Part shown: positions 7,772-15,619 of the stretch, one piece after another
Layout: every line of letters begins with the position of its first letter
Position numbering within the stretch: position 1 is the stretch's first letter
Assembly: GCA_963517825.1 (NCBI GenBank)
Contig: CAUQGB010000001.1
Span: 186,001 to 250,000 of the forward strand
Direction: 5' to 3'
Length of the DNA: 64,000 nucleotides
From: Nanogingivalis sp963517825
GTDB lineage: Bacteria; Patescibacteriota; Saccharimonadia; Saccharimonadales; Saccharimonadaceae
Made by a program: the position numbers and the translations under genes
The notes under the pieces: model-generated
Told to the model about the DNA's origin: nothing
Seen by the model: only the letters and a program-made list of their open reading frames with translations
The model's database searches: none

Positions 7772-10456
7772 CTTGTCTTTAATGTTTTCAGGCTTCCAAT
7801 TTCCACCCAAAACTTTATCGTAAAGACCTTTGTTATTTTGTTCAATTTCTTTAAGCATTTTGCGAATTTCAGCACCCTGTACAGCGTTGAGTTTTCCATA
7901 TTCTGAAGGGTTTTCATTAATCGCCTTAACACTTTCAAGTGTAGATTTCATAGTTTCGTTTGACATATTCGAAATAGCTGATTTATCCCAAATAATTTTC
8001 ATTGCATCGTTTGAAGCTTTAATAATCTTATCATCTGAAACATTTTTGGCATAATTATCATGAATAGCATTATAAACTTCTTTCGAATTCATACCATTCA
8101 CGGCAATATTTTCAAGTGCTGCACCACCGATAAATTGAAGGTCGTCTTTTTTGGTTTTCTTGAAAGCTTCAACCAAGTCGTTACGGTTAGCATTTAATTC
8201 TCCGCCAATTTCGGTTTTACCAAGTGAGTCGATAGCGCTTTTTAAATCTGTTGTTCCCATAAACTTCTCAGCCGTTGCGGCACGTAAGTTCTTGGTAATT
8301 TCGAAATCAATTCCATCTTTCTGAATTTTTTCACCCATATTTTTTGAAAATATTTCACGATAATCACTACCTGAAAAATTAAGTGATTTTGTGAGGTTTG
8401 TAAGTGATTCGATTTCTTCTTTGTTCTCTTTTGAAGCTGCCACAAAAGAGCTTGCAAGTGCTGATACTTTTCCGGCCTCGCCACGCACACCGGATGCAGT
8501 TTCGAGTAAGTCGTTCCTATAACGCATATTATTCGCCATTGAATTATTGAGTGAAAGATTGTTATTCTTTTCAGCTAGTTTAAGAGCATTAGCTTGGTTG
8601 GCGTTTTCAACAAATTGAAGCGCTTGCTGGCCGAATTTTCCTTGAAGTTTCTTTAAGCTGTCGTCATCAAGTTTAACAATGCCAGATACATTTCCATCAA
8701 TTCCCTTTTGAAGAGTTGCGTTAAATAATTCGGCTTTAAGTTGCGAAATTCCAGCGTTCGAATTTGCTGTTGCGCGATTTAGAGCTTCAGTTGCAAGCAT
8801 TTCTTGATATAATGTGTTCGAACTAAGCGCATGTTTTCGGCGTGCGTCATAATATTTGTTCGAAAACGCATTCGAACCTTGTTTTGGTTCATTTGCAAGT
8901 TCAGATAGTTGTTCTGCCTCGAAATTGTCAAACCTTTCTTTTTGGTATTTTTCAGCAATTGATTTCGAAGCACCTATTCGACGTTGGCGGTTATAGTTCA
9001 TTTGATTAATTCGTACAGGAAGTGAATTTGGCTTTTCTGCAATTGCACGATTTCGATACATTTCTTGGTTTTCTGAAAGGAATTTTTTTGCACGATCAAC
9101 TGGACCTTTATTAGGGTTATTGATAATTCCAGCAAATTTACCGAGCAGACTACCGCTAACTCGCATAATTGTCGGTGTGATTGCTAATGGTACGACTTGT
9201 ACTACAGCGCCAAGTAGAAAAATTAAAAAACTACCGTTCGAACTTGCGATAATTGTTGTTCCAATTAATTGCGAACCTCCAAAAAGAAGTGAAATTAACG
9301 GATACATCACGAGCATTGTTGTGAATAAATCTTTCCATTTTTCGAACCATTTTTCAGTATTTGGTAGAATATTTGCTGCAAATGCAAGTGGCGCTAAGAA
9401 AACTAAAACAATAATAATTGCTTGTCGTGCAGCTAAAATTACTAAAGCCACAACTGCTGAATAAATTACTGCAACTAGTGCTCCAAGGATCATCATTACC
9501 GCGGCACCAACATTTCCCATAGTTGCAATTGTTACGGTATAAGCTCCATAAGCCACAACACCAGTTCCGCTCAAAACCGCAGCGGTCATGTTCGACCAAT
9601 CAAGATTGGCTGTTTTGATTGTGTTTTCACCTCCATTATTAAAAATACTATCTCTAATTCCGATTAAAAGATTTTGAGTTTGTGCGCCTAAAATATTCGA
9701 AATATCAACCAAAATAGCACAGATGTAATAAGAAATATTTATTAAAATTGCTGCAATAATTAGCTTCGGTAATAATTTCTTAATTCCATAATTGCTAATT
9801 CCAAAACCTGTTACTTGCGAATAAATCACAAAAACAAATCCAATCACGAAAAAGACGTTTGCGACATTTCGCATATAATCCCAGACTCTAAAAAGACCAG
9901 ATTGATTTGATGTGTAGAGTGGTTGAACTCGCAAGAATGCTTGTAGCCAGTCATAAATTCCGTCCATCCATTTCGAAATCGTATTAGCGACCATACAGAC
10001 CATCCAGCCACCGCCGCCTTCAACACTACAAAGCGATTTTTCTTCATTTTTTGAAACACCATCAACTTTAACATCTTGCGCTTCTCCGTTTTGTTTCACA
10101 TTTCCAAGAGCGCTTACGTCAAAAGAATAAATTTTTCCGCTTGAAGCATCATTTTCGTTATCAAGAGCGATTACCGTTGTTTTATTTCCGCCAGCATTTG
10201 CTGAAGAATTTTCGGTATAAAGTTTTTTTGAACGAATTGATTCTGGGAATTTTGAAGTGTCAGAAACTTTCGAATATGTTTTTCCGTTATATGTTATGCC
10301 ATTTTTTGAAGAATCTGTCCATTTTGCCCCGTCAAGAGCAAGAGCGATATTCGAATTAAAAAATCCCAAGATTGCGACTACTATAAAAACCGCGATGAAA
10401 AACACATTTCGAAAATCTTGAGTTTTTGCTTTTTTGAACCTCGCCAAAGTTTGCAT
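7766..10456 (-). CDS. VirB6/TrbL-like polytopic membrane protein
   Basis: 896 aa from ATG 10456. A signal or anchor helix lies at about 15-35. Six to eight membrane helices between about 190 and 470 (for example VFFVIGFVFVIYSQV and AAVMMILGALVAVIYSAVV) match the VirB6/TrbL channel family. A long hydrophilic, helical tail of about 430 residues follows and may lie in the cytoplasm. An in-frame ATG at 10474 exists, but it overlaps a perfect promoter (TTGACA-17-TAAAAT, -10 at 10465-10470). Transcription would start near 10457, so ATG 10456 (MQTLARFKK) is the likely start of a leaderless mRNA. It is first in the minus operon and divergent from the pilin cluster. VirB6 proteins form the inner-membrane pore of type IV secretion systems. 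Confidence 0.85.
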   Translation of the reverse strand: MQTLARFKKAKTQDFRNVFFIAVFIVVAILGFFNSNIALALDGAKWTDSSKNGITYNGKTYSKVSDTSKFPESIRSKKLYTENSSANAGGNKTTVIALDNENDASSGKIYSFDVSALGNVKQNGEAQDVKVDGVSKNEEKSLCSVEGGGGWMVCMVANTISKWMDGIYDWLQAFLRVQPLYTSNQSGLFRVWDYMRNVANVFFVIGFVFVIYSQVTGFGISNYGIKKLLPKLIIAAILINISYYICAILVDISNILGAQTQNLLIGIRDSIFNNGGENTIKTANLDWSNMTAAVLSGTGVVAYGAYTVTIATMGNVGAAVMMILGALVAVIYSAVVALVILAARQAIIIVLVFLAPLAFAANILPNTEKWFEKWKDLFTTMLVMYPLISLLFGGSQLIGTTIIASSNGSFLIFLLGAVVQVVPLAITPTIMRVSGSLLGKFAGIINNPNKGPVDRAKKFLSENQEMYRNRAIAEKPNSLPVRINQMNYNRQRRIGASKSIAEKYQKERFDNFEAEQLSELANEPKQGSNAFSNKYYDARRKHALSSNTLYQEMLATEALNRATANSNAGISQLKAELFNATLQKGIDGNVSGIVKLDDDSLKKLQGKFGQQALQFVENANQANALKLAEKNNNLSLNNSMANNMRYRNDLLETASGVRGEAGKVSALASSFVAASKENKEEIESLTNLTKSLNFSGSDYREIFSKNMGEKIQKDGIDFEITKNLRAATAEKFMGTTDLKSAIDSLGKTEIGGELNANRNDLVEAFKKTKKDDLQFIGGAALENIAVNGMNSKEVYNAIHDNYAKNVSDDKIIKASNDAMKIIWDKSAISNMSNETMKSTLESVKAINENPSEYGKLNAVQGAEIRKMLKEIEQNNKGLYDKVLGGNWKPENIKDKK

Positions 10457-10464
10457 ATGAACCG

Positions 10465-10493
10465 ATTTTATCATAATTTAACCCTTTTGTCAA
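10465..10493 (-). promoter_or_regulatory. Promoter of the secretion operon (leaderless)
   Basis: Minus strand: TTGACA (10488-10493), 17-nt spacer, TAAAAT (10465-10470), then 8 nt to ATG 10456. The upstream candidate ATG at 10474 lies across the -10 box, which decides the start of the VirB6-like gene. Confidence 0.75.
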
Positions 10494-10523
10494 CCTTAAA
10501 ATTGAATTTTTAGAATAAAACAC

Positions 10524-10557
10524 TTGCTTTTTCCTTAAAAATGGTTTAAAGTATAAT
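10524..10557 (+). promoter_or_regulatory. Promoter region of the pilin cluster
   Basis: TTGCTT (10524-10529) is followed after 17 nt by TAAAGT (10547-10552), or after 22 nt by a better TATAAT (10552-10557). With the first pairing the start site falls at about 10560, next to ATG 10562. No Shine-Dalgarno site fits, so the mRNA is probably leaderless. Confidence 0.5.
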
Positions 10558-10561
10558 TATT

Positions 10562-11011
10562 ATGGTAAATAAAATAAAAAATATAATTACACTTGGGATA
10601 ATTTTGGCAAGTTTTTTTGCAACTTTTCAGAGTGTTCTTGTTTCGAATTATAGCTCTAATTATGCTTTTGCTGAAGAACTCGTGGAGGATGGGAGTGGAA
10701 ATCTAACCACATCAAATGGCAATAATAGTAAAAGTAGTGGATCTTCTGCGGAAGCAAAAACTGCAATTCTCCCTTCAGACTGGAAAATTGAAGATATTCT
10801 AAATATGGTTTTAGTTGTAGTAACCACTGGTGTTGGAATTGCAGCAGTTGGCTCAATTGTTTTTGCTGGTGTTCTATATATTACCGCTCGTGATAATGCC
10901 GCTCAAGTTTCGAAAGCTAAAACAATGATTATGAATACAATTATAGGTATTGTAGCTTATATTTTAATGTGGGCGTTCTTAGAATGGATTATTCCAGGAG
11001 GAATTTTGTAA
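10562..11011 (+). CDS. VirB2/TrbC-like pilin 1
   Basis: 149 aa. Signal peptide or first helix at about 5-38 ending in YAFAEE (signal-peptidase-like site). A polar Ser/Asn stretch follows, then two helices (about 75-105 and 120-145) separated by ARDNAAQVSKAKTMIM. This helix-loop-helix with a conserved AK in the loop is the fold of VirB2/TrbC conjugative pilins. It is the first of six tandem paralogs, divergent from the secretion ATPase operon, and likely supplies subunits of an extracellular filament or inner-membrane complex. Its stop TAA overlaps the next ATG by one base, with AGGAGG placed ideally for the second gene. Confidence 0.8.
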   Translation: MVNKIKNIITLGIILASFFATFQSVLVSNYSSNYAFAEELVEDGSGNLTTSNGNNSKSSGSSAEAKTAILPSDWKIEDILNMVLVVVTTGVGIAAVGSIVFAGVLYITARDNAAQVSKAKTMIMNTIIGIVAYILMWAFLEWIIPGGIL

Positions 11012-11439
11012 TGAAAAAGATTATTCTAGCGATTTTTATAACTTTTATGCCAGTTTTATATTTTTCGAATAATGCTTATGCGGCTGGTTGTAACGATAAT
11101 CAAACTTTTTTCGGTCTCCCTGCTTGGTATCGTGGATTGACTAAAACTGGCGAAGGTGGATGCCAAATTAAAAATATTGGACCATCTGGAAAAGGTGAAG
11201 TTACTTTAGAGCAGTTCGTCTGGACAGTGGTTGCAAATATTATTGATATGGCCTTTCGGGTTGCTGGCGTTGCGGCGATGGGATTCATTATCTATGCTGG
11301 TTATCAATATATGATTGCTGTTGGTGATCCAGGAAAACTTGCGAGTGCTAAGAAATCACTAACCAATGCAATTATTGGGTTAGTTATCGCAGTTCTCGCT
11401 TCAACAATAGTAACGTTTGTATTAGGGATTTTAGGATAA
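11011..11439 (+). CDS. VirB2/TrbC-like pilin 2
   Basis: 142 aa from ATG 11011, which overlaps the stop of pilin 1 and has AGGAGG 9 nt upstream; a longer frame starting at 10969 lacks such a site. Signal peptide MKKIILAIFITFMPVLYF ending at YAAGC. The mature N-terminal region has three cysteines (AGCNDNQTFF, GEGGCQIK) and aromatic residues unlike the other paralogs. Two helices with IYAGYQYMIAVGDPGKLASA follow. Expected membrane-inserted pilin or pilus-base subunit. Its stop overlaps the next start by one base. Confidence 0.8.
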   Translation: MKKIILAIFITFMPVLYFSNNAYAAGCNDNQTFFGLPAWYRGLTKTGEGGCQIKNIGPSGKGEVTLEQFVWTVVANIIDMAFRVAGVAAMGFIIYAGYQYMIAVGDPGKLASAKKSLTNAIIGLVIAVLASTIVTFVLGILG

Positions 11440-11759
11440 TGAAAGAATATAAATTTTTGGCAGAAGCATCTTTTGATAAATCGAAAGTATTAAACGGAAT
11501 TGATACTTCTAATAAAAACAAAGCTAGCGATACTTCGATGCAAAATGCTTTTAATACTGCTTTCATCTGGGCTGGAATTATCTGCGTAATTGTGATTATT
11601 ATCGCAGGTCTAACATTTGTAACTGCTACTGGAAATCCTGGAACAATTTCTAAGGCTAAATCTGCACTAATTTATGCTTGTGTCGGTATTGGAGTAATTA
11701 TTTCTGCTGCACTAATTGTTAACTTAATTCTTGGCGGATTGCTAACGGGATCAATATAA
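11439..11759 (+). CDS. VirB2-like pilin 3, no signal peptide
   Basis: 106 aa. Unlike its neighbours it opens with a polar 45-residue segment (MKEYKFLAEASFDKSKVLN) instead of a signal peptide. It keeps the two-helix pilin core: WAGIICVIVIIIAGLTFV, then ATGNPGTISKAKSALIYA, then a second helix. It could insert through its helices alone or act as a membrane scaffold rather than a processed pilin. One-base stop/start overlaps on both sides show tight translational coupling. Confidence 0.75.
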   Translation: MKEYKFLAEASFDKSKVLNGIDTSNKNKASDTSMQNAFNTAFIWAGIICVIVIIIAGLTFVTATGNPGTISKAKSALIYACVGIGVIISAALIVNLILGGLLTGSI

Positions 11760-12364
11760 TGAAAAAAATAATTTTAATAAGTAGTATTATATTATCAATA
11801 TTATTATCACCAACTGCTTTTGCAGAAGATAATAAAGCCAAAACTGGTGGTGCTGGAACATTTAATGCTTGTAAGCATGTTGTCTCTGGAAATACTGCTG
11901 TCTGTTCTGGAGATTCGAAAGATGCAACTAGTATCGCTAAAAATATAATATCCATTCTTCTTTGGGTTGTTGGAATAGCTGCGGTTATTGTGATTATTTA
12001 CGCAGGAATAACATTTATCATTTCAGCTGGCAATCCTTCGAAAATTTCTCAAGCTAAAACAATGTTGACCTATGCTGTTGTTGGTTTGGTGGTTGCAATT
12101 CTTGCTTATGCGATTGTTAATTTCGTTATTAACGCTTCAAGCGGAAAAGGAGTTGGTGGAGGATCCTCATCTGGAAGTTCAATTTCTTCTGGCGAATCCA
12201 ATAATTCAGGTAATTCTAATTCTTCTAGTGGTAATTCGAAACCTTCAACAAAACTAAATAATTCAAGTGGCTCGAATAATACTGGATCGCAAAGTAAAAA
12301 CCGAAATGGTGAAAATGGTTCAGAACGAAATTCGAGCGGTTCAAATAGCTCAAATAATAATTAA
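11759..12364 (+). CDS. VirB2-like pilin 4 with Ser/Asn/Gly-rich tail
   Basis: 201 aa. Signal peptide at 1-22 ending TAFAED, a short region with two cysteines, then the two-helix core (VVGIAAVIVIIYAGITFII, SAGNPSKISQAKTM, second helix). After residue about 128 comes a tail of about 70 residues made almost only of Ser, Asn and Gly. The tail is not part of the pilin fold and could be an exposed linker or surface-display segment. It is fourth in the operon and coupled to pilin 3 by a one-base overlap. Confidence 0.78.
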   Translation: MKKIILISSIILSILLSPTAFAEDNKAKTGGAGTFNACKHVVSGNTAVCSGDSKDATSIAKNIISILLWVVGIAAVIVIIYAGITFIISAGNPSKISQAKTMLTYAVVGLVVAILAYAIVNFVINASSGKGVGGGSSSGSSISSGESNNSGNSNSSSGNSKPSTKLNNSSGSNNTGSQSKNRNGENGSERNSSGSNSSNNN

Positions 12365-12384
12365 AATAACATAAGGAGAATAAT

Positions 12385-12774
12385 ATGAAGAAGATTTTAA
12401 TAACTTTTGGATTAATTCTTGCAGTAGCTGGCTCTTTTGCCTTCAGTGCTGGATTTTTTGAGAAACAAGTTTATGCAAATAGCGCGGCAGATTTAATTAA
12501 GCAAGGTGCAGATTCAACTGGCCAACAAGACACTCGTTCGGCTGGCGACATTGCTAAAGATGTTGTAAATATAATGTTTTTCATTATTGGTGTTATGGCT
12601 GTTATTATGATTATTTGGGGTGGAATTCGATATGTTCTTTCAGCTGGGAATAGTACTGCTCTTACGAGCGCAAAAAATACGATCATCTACTCTATTATAG
12701 GTTTAATTATTGCAATACTTGCCTATGCAATTGTGAACTTTGTTATTAATACGGTTTCAGGAAGCGGTCGGTAG
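12385..12774 (+). CDS. VirB2/TrbC-like pilin 5
   Basis: 129 aa. Signal peptide at 1-32 ending VYANSA, a short polar region, and the two-helix core with GGIRYVLSAGNSTALTSAKN followed by a second helix of the same type as pilin 6. AAGGAGAATAAT gives a clear ribosome-binding site 20 bp after the previous stop. Probably the major or minor subunit of the same assembly. It is closest in sequence to the sixth and seventh copies. Confidence 0.82.
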   Translation: MKKILITFGLILAVAGSFAFSAGFFEKQVYANSAADLIKQGADSTGQQDTRSAGDIAKDVVNIMFFIIGVMAVIMIIWGGIRYVLSAGNSTALTSAKNTIIYSIIGLIIAILAYAIVNFVINTVSGSGR

Positions 12775-12782
12775 TCATACAA

Positions 12783-12811
12783 TTTCACGCTCAATTCTAT
12801 TCAGCGTGAAA
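12783..12811 (+). terminator. Hairpin after pilin 5
   Basis: TTTCACGCT (12783-12791) pairs perfectly with AGCGTGAAA (12803-12811). The T-tail is weak, so this may be a pause or processing site rather than a full terminator. Confidence 0.45.
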
Positions 12812-12830
12812 TGGCTAATAATTTAAATAC

Positions 12831-12858
12831 TTGCAAAATAGTAAAAATTTGATATAAT
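12831..12858 (+). promoter_or_regulatory. Promoter of pilin 6
   Basis: TTGCAA (12831-12836), 16-nt spacer, TATAAT (12853-12858). Leader of about 33 nt with AAAGGAAA before ATG 12898. Confidence 0.65.
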
Positions 12859-12897
12859 TTAAGTATATATAATTTAAGAAAGGAAATATATTTTAAA

Positions 12898-13314
12898 ATG
12901 AAAAATATTGTAAAAATGGCTCTATTGGCTGCTGCAACAATATTCACTGTTGGTGCTACTACATTTGCAACAATTCCAGCTTACGCCGCTGATTGTAAAG
13001 TTACTGGTGGTTTGAAGTCTGCTGATAGCTGTGCTAAAGGTGTTCAAGAAGAGAATGGTGGTCCAACAAGCTTGTTTGATGGAGATTCGCCAATTTTCAC
13101 AACAGCAATTAATATTATGCTCTTCATTATCGGTATTCTTAGCGTGATCATGCTTATTTACGGTGGTATACGATATGTCCTTTCGAGCGGTGATGCTGGT
13201 TCCGTTCAAAACGCCAAAAATACAATTATGTATGCTATTATCGGTCTTGTTATCGCTATCTTAGCTTACGCTATTGTTAATTTTGTTATTGGTTCAATCA
13301 CTAATAAAAACTAG
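12898..13314 (+). CDS. VirB2/TrbC-like pilin 6
   Basis: 138 aa. Signal peptide at 1-31 ending PAYAAD, then a loop with two cysteines (DCKVTGG, SADSCAKG) that may form a disulfide, and the two-helix core with YGGIRYVLSSGDAGSVQNAK. It is the only member of the cluster with its own strong promoter and its own terminator (13331-13360), so it can be made in excess of the others. Inference: this is the best candidate for the major filament subunit. Confidence 0.82.
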   Translation: MKNIVKMALLAAATIFTVGATTFATIPAYAADCKVTGGLKSADSCAKGVQEENGGPTSLFDGDSPIFTTAINIMLFIIGILSVIMLIYGGIRYVLSSGDAGSVQNAKNTIMYAIIGLVIAILAYAIVNFVIGSITNKN

Positions 13315-13330
13315 AATTGGTAAAAACTAT

Positions 13331-13360
13331 AAAAGAGACTTTTATGTAGGGTCTCTTTTA
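13331..13360 (+). terminator. Terminator of the pilin cluster
   Basis: AAAAGAGAC (13331-13339) pairs with GTCTCTTTT (13351-13359). Confidence 0.75.
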
Positions 13361-13386
13361 TATTAGGCTTAATATGATGTAAAAAT

Positions 13387-13418
13387 AAAAATCTCGAACG
13401 GTTAATTCGAGATTTTTA
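13387..13418 (-). terminator. Terminator of the small heat-shock gene
   Basis: 12-bp perfect stem AAAAATCTCGAA / TTCGAGATTTTT with a 7-8-nt loop, T-rich on both strands, just after the hsp20 stop; it can also back up the pilin terminator. Confidence 0.75.
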
Positions 13419-13421
13419 GAT

Positions 13422-13889
13422 TTATAGAACTTTAATTCGTGTTGCTTGAGTTTTTAGCTTTGTAAAGCTAATTGTTAGAATTCCATCTTTCAACATCGCC
13501 TCAACTTCATCTTCCTTGATTGGAACTGGAAGTGTTAACGTTCGACTAAATTCTCCCCAGTAACATTCTTGAGCATGATGAGCAATAATTCCCTCTTGAT
13601 CACCAGGATTTAAGCTACCGCTAATTGTTAAAGTTCCGTCTGAAAGTGAAACATCTAAGTCATTTTTATTTACACCTGCAGTTCGCGCTTTCACAAAAAG
13701 TTTATCTTCTGTTTCGTAAACATCAACAGCGAGCTGACCTGGAAGTTCATTCTCTTCTTCAGTCATTTCAATTTGCTCAGATTCTGTGAAAGCTTCGTCT
13801 TTTGAAGTTTCCATTAGATCATCACCAAAGTTGAAAGCAGCTTCGAGTTCATCATTCAAAAAGCTGTCATCATTTTGTCTTCTAGCCAT
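13422..13889 (-). CDS. Hsp20 / alpha-crystallin small heat-shock protein
   Basis: 155 aa. An acidic N-terminal arm (1-45) precedes an alpha-crystallin domain at about 50-150: LAVDVYETEDKLFVKARTAG, then LTISGSLNPG, GEFSRTLTLPVPI, and the final DGILTISF strand. These proteins hold unfolding proteins as ATP-independent chaperones in the cytoplasm. Strong GGAGG before ATG 13889. I see no CIRCE-type element upstream. Single-gene unit with its own terminator. Confidence 0.9.
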   Translation of the reverse strand: MARRQNDDSFLNDELEAAFNFGDDLMETSKDEAFTESEQIEMTEEENELPGQLAVDVYETEDKLFVKARTAGVNKNDLDVSLSDGTLTISGSLNPGDQEGIIAHHAQECYWGEFSRTLTLPVPIKEDEVEAMLKDGILTISFTKLKTQATRIKVL

Positions 13890-13978
13890 TTTTCCTCCAC
13901 ATTAATTACTAAATAGGCTTAATTTACTTTATTATACCGCACTTTTGCTGTATAATCAAGGGGTAGAAACGATTTTTT

Positions 13979-14632
13979 ATGAAGAAAAGCATATACGAAA
14001 TAATTTTAGATTCTTTTGCGCCTGAAAGGTGTTATTTTTGTGGAAAACTTAGTAGTCCTATTTGCGAAAAATGCTTTAAAAGCTATTGTGGATTTGGAAA
14101 AATTCTTTCAAAACCTAATTCTGTGATTTTGAAAGAATTTTATCTGTCGGAGCGTTCTGGCGAGCTTCAAAAAATGGTTGATGAGTTTAAACTTCAGAGC
14201 AAGCGACAAAATTGCCGACCTTTAGCGCGGCTTTTTGCTGATTTCTTACTTTCGAAAGAAGTTATCCTTAAAAATCGTGATAAAATAGTTTTAATTCCCG
14301 TCCCGACGCTCTCGAGTCATATTCGTGAGCGTGGATTTGATCATACCGAGATGTTGGCGAAAAATCTTTCGGATATGCTTAATGTTCAGAAAATACAAAT
14401 TGTTCAAAAAATTGAAAAAACTTCACAACGAGGTGCAGATTTTAAAACTCGTCAAATTCAAGCTAAAAAATCCTATAAATTTATCGGCGAGAGGCTTTCG
14501 CAAGATGAAATCTATGTGATTCTTGATGATATTCGAACAACTGGCGCAACTCTGAACTCAATTGCAGAAATCCTGCATAAAAATGGAGCGAGAAGAATTT
14601 GGGCATTTTATCTACTTCAACAAGAAAAATAA
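13979..14632 (+). CDS. comF: ComF family phosphoribosyltransferase-like protein
   Basis: 217 aa. N-terminal zinc finger (CYFCGKL, ICEKC; residues about 18-35), then a type I phosphoribosyltransferase domain with the PRPP-binding motif VILDDIRTTGATLNS near 180-195. ComF proteins are linked to natural transformation, where they help bring single-stranded DNA into the cytoplasm. That fits the type IV pilus operon at the end of this window. TATAAT at 13951-13956 gives a short leader with AAGGGG before ATG 13979. Confidence 0.85.
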   Translation: MKKSIYEIILDSFAPERCYFCGKLSSPICEKCFKSYCGFGKILSKPNSVILKEFYLSERSGELQKMVDEFKLQSKRQNCRPLARLFADFLLSKEVILKNRDKIVLIPVPTLSSHIRERGFDHTEMLAKNLSDMLNVQKIQIVQKIEKTSQRGADFKTRQIQAKKSYKFIGERLSQDEIYVILDDIRTTGATLNSIAEILHKNGARRIWAFYLLQQEK

Positions 14633-14633
14633 C

Positions 14634-14662
14634 TTGAGCTTTTAAAAAAAGTATGTTATAAT
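14634..14662 (+). promoter_or_regulatory. Promoter of tRNA-Ser(TGA)
   Basis: TTGAGC (14634-14639), 17-nt spacer, TATAAT (14657-14662). It begins right after the comF stop codon. Confidence 0.7.
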
Positions 14663-14673
14663 GGTTTTCGTTT

Positions 14674-14763
14674 GGAGAGGTGGCCGAGTGGTTGAAGGCA
14701 CCGGTCTTGAAAACCGGCATGCGGTAAAACGTATCGAGGGTTCGAATCCCTCCTTCTCCGCCA
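14674..14763 (+). tRNA. tRNA-Ser, anticodon TGA
   Basis: 90 nt including an encoded CCA. Acceptor GGAGAGG / CTTCTCC, long variable arm typical of serine tRNAs, anticodon stem CCGGT / ACCGG with loop CTTGAAA, T-loop TTCGAAT. Reads UCA and other UCN codons. Confidence 0.95.
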
Positions 14764-14771
14764 AGATAGGT

Positions 14772-14795
14772 AATTCTGCTTAACGGCAGGATTTT
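14772..14795 (+). terminator. Terminator after tRNA-Ser(TGA)
   Basis: AATTCTGC (14772-14779) pairs with GCAGGATT (14786-14793) with one G-T pair, followed by TTTCTATTTT. Confidence 0.55.
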
Positions 14796-14814
14796 CTATT
14801 TTAGTGGAGATTTT

Positions 14815-14843
14815 TTGAATTTTTAAATAGCTTATGGTATAAT
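14815..14843 (+). promoter_or_regulatory. Leaderless promoter, gene at 14853
   Basis: TTGAAT (14815-14820), 17-nt spacer, TATAAT (14838-14843), ATG at 14853. The expected RNA start is 2-4 nt before the ATG. Confidence 0.7.
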
Positions 14844-14852
14844 TAAAATATT

Positions 14853-15530
14853 ATGAATTTCGACAATGAAAACCGAAATGGCGTTCCTCGCGTAACGGGT
14901 TTGCCTGAATCACAATTTCGAACACCTGAGGTAGGTAGTTTTATGGCTGAAAACCCTAAAGAATCTACCGAGCCGGTTTTTGAAGAAGTTAAACCTTTTA
15001 ACCCAGAAGAATATACGCAAGTTCGTGAAGTTGAGAATAATCAATCTCCTGCTGAAAATATTGCCGAAGAACGAGAAATTGTTAATTGGCAAGCACAAGA
15101 CTTAATAATCGGTGATAAAAATAAATCTTGGTATATTATATTTTCGATTATTATTTTAGCATTTTGTCTTTTTGCAATCTTGAACCAATCTTGGACTTTT
15201 CTTGCTTTAATTATAGTGTCAGCCATTGGAATTTTAACTCTTCGAAAATCAAATCACACTCAAATTATATCTTATAGTCTTTCGACTCATGGAGTTTATA
15301 TGGGTGAAACTTTTCATTCCTATGGTGAATTTCGAGCTTTTGGTATTCGAAAAGAGACAAATACTTATGCTATTATTCTTTTGCCTAAAAAACGCTTTTC
15401 GCCCAGCACAATTATTTACTTCCCAAAGGAAAATGGTGAGAAAATCACAGATATTATTGGCGCTCGCCTACCGATGGAAGAAGTTAAACTTGATTTAATC
15501 GACCAGATTATTCGAAAAATTAATCTTTAA
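14853..15530 (+). CDS. Membrane protein of unknown function, two helices
   Basis: 225 aa. Residues 1-80 are polar and acidic, with Pro/Glu-rich repeats of simple composition and no signal peptide. Two helices (about 90-108 and 110-128) form a hairpin. The last 95 residues look like a soluble beta-rich domain (SYSLSTHGVYMGETFHSYGE, then AIILLPKKRFSPSTIIYFP) similar in style to the PH-like domains found after membrane hairpins. I do not recognise the family. It lies between tRNA-Ser and tRNA-Arg and is transcribed alone from a leaderless promoter. Confidence 0.75.
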   Translation: MNFDNENRNGVPRVTGLPESQFRTPEVGSFMAENPKESTEPVFEEVKPFNPEEYTQVREVENNQSPAENIAEEREIVNWQAQDLIIGDKNKSWYIIFSIIILAFCLFAILNQSWTFLALIIVSAIGILTLRKSNHTQIISYSLSTHGVYMGETFHSYGEFRAFGIRKETNTYAIILLPKKRFSPSTIIYFPKENGEKITDIIGARLPMEEVKLDLIDQIIRKINL

Positions 15531-15532
15531 TC

Positions 15533-15561
15533 TTGCAATATTTTAAAAAATATGCTAAAAT
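15533..15561 (+). promoter_or_regulatory. Promoter of tRNA-Arg(GCG)
   Basis: TTGCAA (15533-15538), 17-nt spacer, TAAAAT (15556-15561). The pre-tRNA leader of about 52 nt contains a hairpin GCTACT-GAAA-AGTAGC at 15600-15615, a likely processing feature. Confidence 0.65.
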
Positions 15562-15619
15562 TTAAATGTCTGCCTAATGCGGAAGAACTTCAAAAGTTAG
15601 CTACTGAAAAGTAGCATAT

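Noticed and set aside
9120..9464. Plus-strand frame opposite the VirB6-like gene
   Set aside because: Antisense shadow of a membrane-helix region; no start signals.
13392..13418. Long inverted repeat as a possible operator for hsp20
   Set aside because: It follows the hsp20 stop codon and has T-runs on both sides, so it is a terminator.
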